The notes under the pieces are model-generated. The model made no database searches. It was not told the DNA's origin and was given only the letters and a program-made list of their open reading frames with translations. Positions 60,072 through 64,000 of a DNA stretch of 64,000 bases are shown here, piece by piece. This DNA comes from Nitrospira sp. ST-bin5 (GTDB lineage: Bacteria; Nitrospirota; Nitrospiria; Nitrospirales; Nitrospiraceae): NCBI GenBank assembly GCA_002083555.1, contig MSXN01000008.1, positions 143,282-207,281 on the forward strand, in the 5' to 3' direction. Numbering within the stretch: the stretch's first letter is position 1; each line of letters opens with the position of its first letter. A program made the translations under genes and the position numbers.

Positions 60072-61470
60072 AGACGGTCTGGCCTTGCAGACACGCGCGC
60101 AGTTCCTGGGCGAACTCGGCCCCCCGTCGGAATCGCATAGCCGGATCCTTTTCGAGTGCTTGGTTGAGCACGTGTTGCAGAGCCGGAGGAATGTCCGGGC
60201 GGATGACCTTGATTGAAGGATGGGGATTGTGGGCAATCGCAAAGAGCAAGGCGGATAAGTTATCCGCAGTGAATGGGGGACGGCCGCTCAGCATTTCAAA
60301 GAGGACGACTCCCAGCGAGAAAATGTCGGATCGCCCGTCGACCTTTTTCCCGGCAATCTGTTCCGGCGACATGTAGGTAGGAGTGCCGAGCACAATGTTG
60401 GTTTGCGTCTTCGAAGACGAGGCCATTTTCGCAATGCCAAAATCCATGACTTTCACTGTCGCGCCTTTGGTGACCATGATATTGGCCGGCTTAATGTCGC
60501 GGTGCACGACGCCTTGTTGATGGGCGTAGTCCAGGGCCTCGGCGACGGTGGCCAGGATTGGAATCAGTTTGTCGAGCGGCAGCAGGTTGGGTTTGCGCGA
60601 CCAGTGCTTGAGCGTGGTGCCCTCCAAGACCTCCATGGCGATGTACCCGAGATCCTGTTCTTCGCCCGCATCGTAAATCGTCACGATATTGGGATGTGTG
60701 AGCCGGCCGGTCGATTCCGCTTCCCGGAAAAACCTGGTTTTCACTTCCTGGAGTTTCTCTGCATCGTCGATCTCATCCAGCCGCATGGTTTTGATGGCCA
60801 CGAATCGTTGAATCGTGGGGTCTTTGCCTAGATACACCACCCCCATGGCTCCGCGTCCGAGTTCCTTCAGGACTTTGTACCGTCCAAGCATGGCAGGTGG
60901 AGATCCATTCTTGGGGGAATCTGCGGAAGCTGAGTCAGACGTTTCGGAAGGACCGGAGCGTTCCTGCGCGTCATGACTCTCGTCAACGGTCTGAGGCGTC
61001 TTTTTCCGACTGCGTGCCGGGGCAGGGGCGGTGAAGTAGTGATGGAGGGCGTCGAGGTTGAGTAGCCACGCGACAGTCAGCCAGAGCCCGGTGGCGATCA
61101 GGGTGGCGGCATAGCCGAGGCTGTACCGTTGGGCGCCGAAATCTTCTATGAGCGTCTGTCCGACGACTTGCATAGTCTTGTCCCCGACAATGAGGACGAC
61201 GATCGTGGTCAGAGGAAGAACGATGCGACTGACAAAGGTGAATCCACGTCCGTTGTCCGGCATATTGCGGAAGGCATGAAAGGCCAGGAGCCAGAGTGTG
61301 AGGAGGCCGGTGCCCTCAGCGATGAGACGAATGGTTTGCGGACCCGTCAATCCGAGGAGGGGCAGCGGAAAGTGTTCGGCAAACGGTAGCTTGCTCAGGA
61401 GTGGTCCTGCAAAGAGGGCCACGAATGAGACGATCGCGAACTGAATGAGCCAGCCAGATGCGTGTGTCAT
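60070..61470 (-). CDS. membrane Ser/Thr protein kinase
   Basis: 466 residues. Four hydrophobic segments occupy roughly 8-30, 42-65, 80-101 and 118-138. A charged linker leads to a eukaryotic-like kinase domain from about 196 with GRGAMGVVYLG, VAIKTM, HRDIKPANIM, DFGIAK and GTPTYMSPEQ, all catalytic residues intact. The membrane part is at the N-terminus, unlike PknB kinases with a C-terminal helix and PASTA domains. Upstream of the PP2C phosphatase; substrates unknown. Confidence 0.9.
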   Translation of the reverse strand: MTHASGWLIQFAIVSFVALFAGPLLSKLPFAEHFPLPLLGLTGPQTIRLIAEGTGLLTLWLLAFHAFRNMPDNGRGFTFVSRIVLPLTTIVVLIVGDKTMQVVGQTLIEDFGAQRYSLGYAATLIATGLWLTVAWLLNLDALHHYFTAPAPARSRKKTPQTVDESHDAQERSGPSETSDSASADSPKNGSPPAMLGRYKVLKELGRGAMGVVYLGKDPTIQRFVAIKTMRLDEIDDAEKLQEVKTRFFREAESTGRLTHPNIVTIYDAGEEQDLGYIAMEVLEGTTLKHWSRKPNLLPLDKLIPILATVAEALDYAHQQGVVHRDIKPANIMVTKGATVKVMDFGIAKMASSSKTQTNIVLGTPTYMSPEQIAGKKVDGRSDIFSLGVVLFEMLSGRPPFTADNLSALLFAIAHNPHPSIKVIRPDIPPALQHVLNQALEKDPAMRFRRGAEFAQELRACLQGQTV

Positions 61471-61556
61471 GGATAGGTTCAGTGAGAAGCTGCCCCAAGT
61501 CTAGCGGATAGGCCTGAAGAGTCAACGAATAGCGGGAATCGCACAGGGAGCGCGGG

Positions 61557-62405
61557 CTAGAGCTTGGCGACGGCATCCTTCAGTTTCGGCAGCAGATGAT
61601 CTGGAACATGCAGCGAGCCTTTCCCGATTCCGACCTCGATATCGGGTTTGGTCATACCGTGAAAGTCGCTGCCGCCCGTGACCAGGAGACCCAATTGTTT
61701 GGCAAGACTCAAATAGGTGCGGGTTTGTCTGGGGGTGTGGGTACTGTAGTGGACTTCGACTCCATCCAGGCCCTGCTCTTTCAGCTGACGGGCTAAGTCT
61801 GTCAGTGTTCCTTCGGTCGTCTTGACCCAGGTGGGGTGCGCGAGAACCGCCAGCCCGCCTGCATCCTTGATCCAGCGGATCGCATCGACCGGGGCAGGGA
61901 GGTCTCGAGGGACATAGGCGGCTTTGCCTTCAGCGAGAAACCGATCAAATGCTTCTTTGGCCGTCGTCACGACCTTCTTGTCCATGAGGACGCGGGCAAT
62001 ATGCGGGCGGCCCACCGAATCACTCCCGGCGACCGCCCGCACTTCATCGTAGGTGATGTCGATGCCCGCGGCTTGCAACAGTTCGATGATCTTGGGATTG
62101 CGGCGGTGCCGGCTCTCTCGAAGCGTCATCAGGCGCTCGTTGAGTTGGGCATCTTCCCATCTGAGGAAATAGCCCAGGACATGCAGTTCCGACTCACCAT
62201 GGCGTGAACTGATTTCGATGCCTGGGATGATCTCAATCCCGAGTGCCTGTCCTGCCGCGATCGCTTCCGGAAGCCCGGTGGTGATGTCGTGATCGGTGAT
62301 GGCCAGGGCGGAGACGCCTGCCTCATGCGCTAGCCGGACGACTTCAGCCGGTGTCTGGCTGCCGTCCGAATGAGTCGTGTGCAGATGGAGATCGATGCGG
62401 CTCAT
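61557..62405 (-). CDS. PHP-domain phosphoesterase
   Basis: 282 residues. Metal motifs RIDLHLHTTHSDGSQTP, ITDHDITTG, PGIEISSRHGESELHVLGYF, LAHPTWVKT and VTGGSDFHG are typical of the YciV/RNase AM group, which hydrolyses 3',5'-nucleoside bisphosphates or short RNA 5' ends. The specific substrate cannot be decided here. The ATG overlaps the stop of the upstream FolB-methyltransferase gene. Confidence 0.88.
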   Translation of the reverse strand: MSRIDLHLHTTHSDGSQTPAEVVRLAHEAGVSALAITDHDITTGLPEAIAAGQALGIEIIPGIEISSRHGESELHVLGYFLRWEDAQLNERLMTLRESRHRRNPKIIELLQAAGIDITYDEVRAVAGSDSVGRPHIARVLMDKKVVTTAKEAFDRFLAEGKAAYVPRDLPAPVDAIRWIKDAGGLAVLAHPTWVKTTEGTLTDLARQLKEQGLDGVEVHYSTHTPRQTRTYLSLAKQLGLLVTGGSDFHGMTKPDIEVGIGKGSLHVPDHLLPKLKDAVAKL

Positions 62406-63343
62406 GTGGAAGGAGCCGATCGCAGCGGCTTGTGGGCGACCAGTTGTGCGGTATAGGTCGAGCGAGGTCCTTCCACGCCGTCGTGCGCCCCTTCATCGTA
62501 GTGCAGGGTTTGAAGCGTCGAGGTCATGCGCAGCAGTTCATTATGAGATAGGCAGAATTCCCACCGGCGCGGATGTTTGTGATGGGTATAGTTATCGATT
62601 GTAAAGGTCTCGTAGAGCAACACCCCGCCAGGCTTGAGGGCATCGATGAGAAACGGAAAGAGTGATCGGTGCAGATAGAAGCACACGATCACGACGTCGT
62701 AGATCTCATGTCCAAAGCCCGGATCGAACGGTGCCGGTTGCTCCAGATCGACTGTTCTGGTCTTGATACTCAGGAGTCCCTTTGCCGCAGCGGATGCCGC
62801 GAGTTGTGATAAGGCCGTTTCATCGCGGTCGACCGCATCGACGTGATACCCGCGAGCAGCGAGAAACAGCGAGTGCCGCCCTCCGCCTGCCGCCACATCT
62901 AGGGCGCGGCCTTTGGGAAATCGGTGCAGCTGTTCGACGAGAAACGGGGCCGGTTTCGGTTCGAGGCAGCTCAGTTGTTGCGCGAGCCTGGTGCGGTCGA
63001 TCCTGATGCCGACTGATCGTGTCACCTGGCTGATAGGAGCATGGAGTTTACGAAGCCAGAGATTCGCCCGTTTGATGGGAAAGTCTGCAAACAACATGGC
63101 GAGGAATCGTTCCGCCATGGTTTCCAGTAAGCAGGCCTCCTGCGTCGTGCCGATCTCGACGAGGCGTTGCGCGATTTTCGCATAGTCGATGGTGTCCGCG
63201 AGATGGTCTGAGTGGCCGGCCGGATCGAGGGGCGCATCCAATTCCACATCCACCGCCAGGGGCTGAGGCTTCGCCCGTTCCTCCGCGGTGACGCCGCAGC
63301 GGCCGCGGAACTCCAATCGCTCAATGATGATGTGTGCTGACAT
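62402..63343 (-). CDS. FolB-like domain fused to a SAM methyltransferase
   Basis: 313 residues with two domains. Residues 1-~118 match dihydroneopterin aldolase (FolB): IIIERLEFRGRCGVTAEERA, VDVELDAPLD and DTIDYAKIAQRLVEI, then LLETMAERFLAML. Residues ~125-313 are a class I methyltransferase (ALDVAGGGRHSLFLAARGYH, VDRDETALSQ and a LKPGGVLLYETFTID loop), resembling the TehB-like group. The single frame has no internal stop. The fusion is unusual to me and suggests modification of a pterin or related product; this is inference. Coupled with the PHP gene downstream. Confidence 0.82.
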   Translation of the reverse strand: MSAHIIIERLEFRGRCGVTAEERAKPQPLAVDVELDAPLDPAGHSDHLADTIDYAKIAQRLVEIGTTQEACLLETMAERFLAMLFADFPIKRANLWLRKLHAPISQVTRSVGIRIDRTRLAQQLSCLEPKPAPFLVEQLHRFPKGRALDVAAGGGRHSLFLAARGYHVDAVDRDETALSQLAASAAAKGLLSIKTRTVDLEQPAPFDPGFGHEIYDVVIVCFYLHRSLFPFLIDALKPGGVLLYETFTIDNYTHHKHPRRWEFCLSHNELLRMTSTLQTLHYDEGAHDGVEGPRSTYTAQLVAHKPLRSAPST

Positions 63344-63387
63344 GCGGGCATTGTCGAGGATCGGATTTCAAAGAGTCAAGGAGGGGT

Positions 63388-63523
63388 GGGTATGCTCCGG
63401 CTGCCTTTCTTGCTCGCTGCCCGCGCACTGGGGATCTATTTAGATGTGAAATTGGTGGCAGTGCTCGGTCAATGCGCGCATGGGAAAGGCAGCCGAAGCA
63501 TACCCTTGGAGAGAGGGGGGGAG
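63388..63523 (-). repeat. second repeat family, unit 1 (long inverted arms)
   Basis: 22-bp arms at 63388-63409 and 63484-63505 are inverted repeats with one mismatch (outer sequence GGGTATGCTCCGGCTGCCTTTC). Between them are TTGCTCGCTG and TCAATGCGCGCA, also present in unit 2, and a GAGAGGGGGG run follows. No gene fits here. Confidence 0.75.
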
Positions 63524-63537
63524 TTGAGACTGTGGAA

Positions 63538-63723
63538 TTAGGTGGCTTTCTTGCTCGCTGAGCCCCCGCGATGAAACGGCGGTCGCTCAATGCGCGCAGG
63601 GAAAACCAACCGGGGCGCACCCGTGGGGGAGAGAGGGGGATCGGAAAATGACCAGGGGAATGCGGTTGTCTCGATCTTCTTAGTGGTACGAGGGGCGATA
63701 TGGAGATCGGCCAGCAGACTCAT
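63538..63723 (-). pseudogene. truncated DUF5615/PIN-like toxin gene
   Basis: Starts at ATG 63723, four-base overlapped with the DUF433 gene stop (ATGA), the standard toxin-antitoxin arrangement. The first residues, MSLLADLHIAPRTTKKIE, resemble the N-terminus of DUF5615 PIN-like toxins (LAD-x-N/H-I-x-P-x-T). From about residue 28 the frame reads only repeat sequence (unit 2) and ends after 61 residues, so the toxin is probably inactive. Confidence 0.5.
63541..63645 (-). repeat. second repeat family, unit 2
   Basis: Shares TTTCTTGCTCGCTG, CTCAATGCGCGCA plus GGGAAA, and the final ACCC-GG-GAGAGGGGG pattern with unit 1, spaced alike. It appears to have replaced or interrupted the toxin gene on the minus strand. 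Confidence 0.65.
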
Positions 63724-63941
63724 GAAGCAGCGGACGTCTGCTCACCAGCTAGCCACGCGTCGTATTTTGCTGCCTGATAGACATCTTCAAGGACCAATTC
63801 GGGATATTCAGTCACGATCTCAGCTGCGGTGTAGCCATCTCCCAGCAACCGTAAAACAAGCTCTACCGTTAGGCGGAGCCCGCGAATCGTCGCCTTGCCC
63901 CCGCAGACCTGCGGGTCGATATGGATTCGATCTAGGGCCAT
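63720..63941 (-). CDS. DUF433 antitoxin-like protein
   Basis: 73 residues from ATG 63941 (MALDRIHIDPQVCGGKATIR). The frame is open to 63977, but that tail is not family-like. GLRLTVELVLRLLGDGYTAA and EYPELVLEDVYQAAKYDAWL follow the DUF433 pattern (winged-helix, often antitoxin of DUF5615 PIN-like toxins). Its stop overlaps the truncated toxin start, so the antitoxin seems to have outlived its partner. Confidence 0.8.
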   Translation of the reverse strand: MALDRIHIDPQVCGGKATIRGLRLTVELVLRLLGDGYTAAEIVTEYPELVLEDVYQAAKYDAWLAGEQTSAAS

Positions 63942-64000
63942 ATGAAGAAGTCTGCCCGATTCGTGGAAGAGCCGCAAGTGAGGTAGGCTCGAAATAGTGG

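Overview
The window looks like a chromosomal segment of a Nitrospirota bacterium, most likely a Nitrospira-type organism. This is inferred from the mixture of genes: HpnD/HpnE hopanoid enzymes, a class II B12-dependent ribonucleotide reductase, a PA0069-type radical SAM protein, paired cold-type desaturases and short structured intergenic repeats. Base composition is moderately GC-rich. No rRNA or nitrification gene is present to prove the genus. Most genes are chromosomal housekeeping genes packed in short operons with frequent 4-nt ATGA/GTGA overlaps.

Layout. (1) 1-3260 is the right end of an integrated element: phage tail-like fragments, an excisionase-like HTH protein and a tyrosine integrase whose frame runs into a tRNA-Ser(UGA) gene at 3261-3350, the integration target. 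That tRNA lies directly downstream of serS. (2) 4.8-16 kb: radical SAM protein, rhodanese, Skp/OmpH, an overlapping HD-GYP/HEAT pair, SGNH hydrolase, thioredoxin, zwf-gnd, a nucleotidyltransferase and threonine aldolase. (3) 16-24 kb: an MFS/nucleotide-carrier-like transporter, a ProA homologue lacking its catalytic cysteine, two methyltransferases, DUF3422 and CsbD-like proteins. (4) 24-31.4 kb: a probable cold/stress island containing two desaturases, two RRM proteins, a DEAD-box helicase and several small proteins. Four of its gene families occur twice. (5) 31.5-38.5 kb: a ZorA/ZorB-like (MotA/MotB-type) pair divergent from two PilZ proteins, a MltC-like transglycosylase and a GAF-containing PilB-type ATPase. 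(6) 38.6-44.7 kb: the operon uppS-cdsA-dxr-rseP-proS. (7) 44.8-49.9 kb: tldD-pmbA, a PEBP protein and a uracil-DNA glycosylase. (8) 49.9-53.8 kb: HAD phosphatase, cobalamin-binding protein, hpnD and hpnE in one operon. (9) 53.9-63.4 kb: SH3 protein, class II RNR, YjbQ, a Cys-rich-repeat protein, PP2C phosphatase with a membrane Ser/Thr kinase, a PHP phosphoesterase and a FolB-methyltransferase fusion. (10) 63.4-64 kb: a second repeat family that appears to truncate the toxin gene of a DUF433/DUF5615-type pair.

The main unusual signals are: a ~125-nt interspersed repeat in three copies with covarying stems; the duplicated cold-stress module; a ZorAB-like stator pair without other Zorya genes but beside PilZ proteins; the Cys-to-Thr ProA homologue; the FolB-methyltransferase fusion; and the repeat-truncated toxin. 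All functional calls come from reading motifs; no database search was run.
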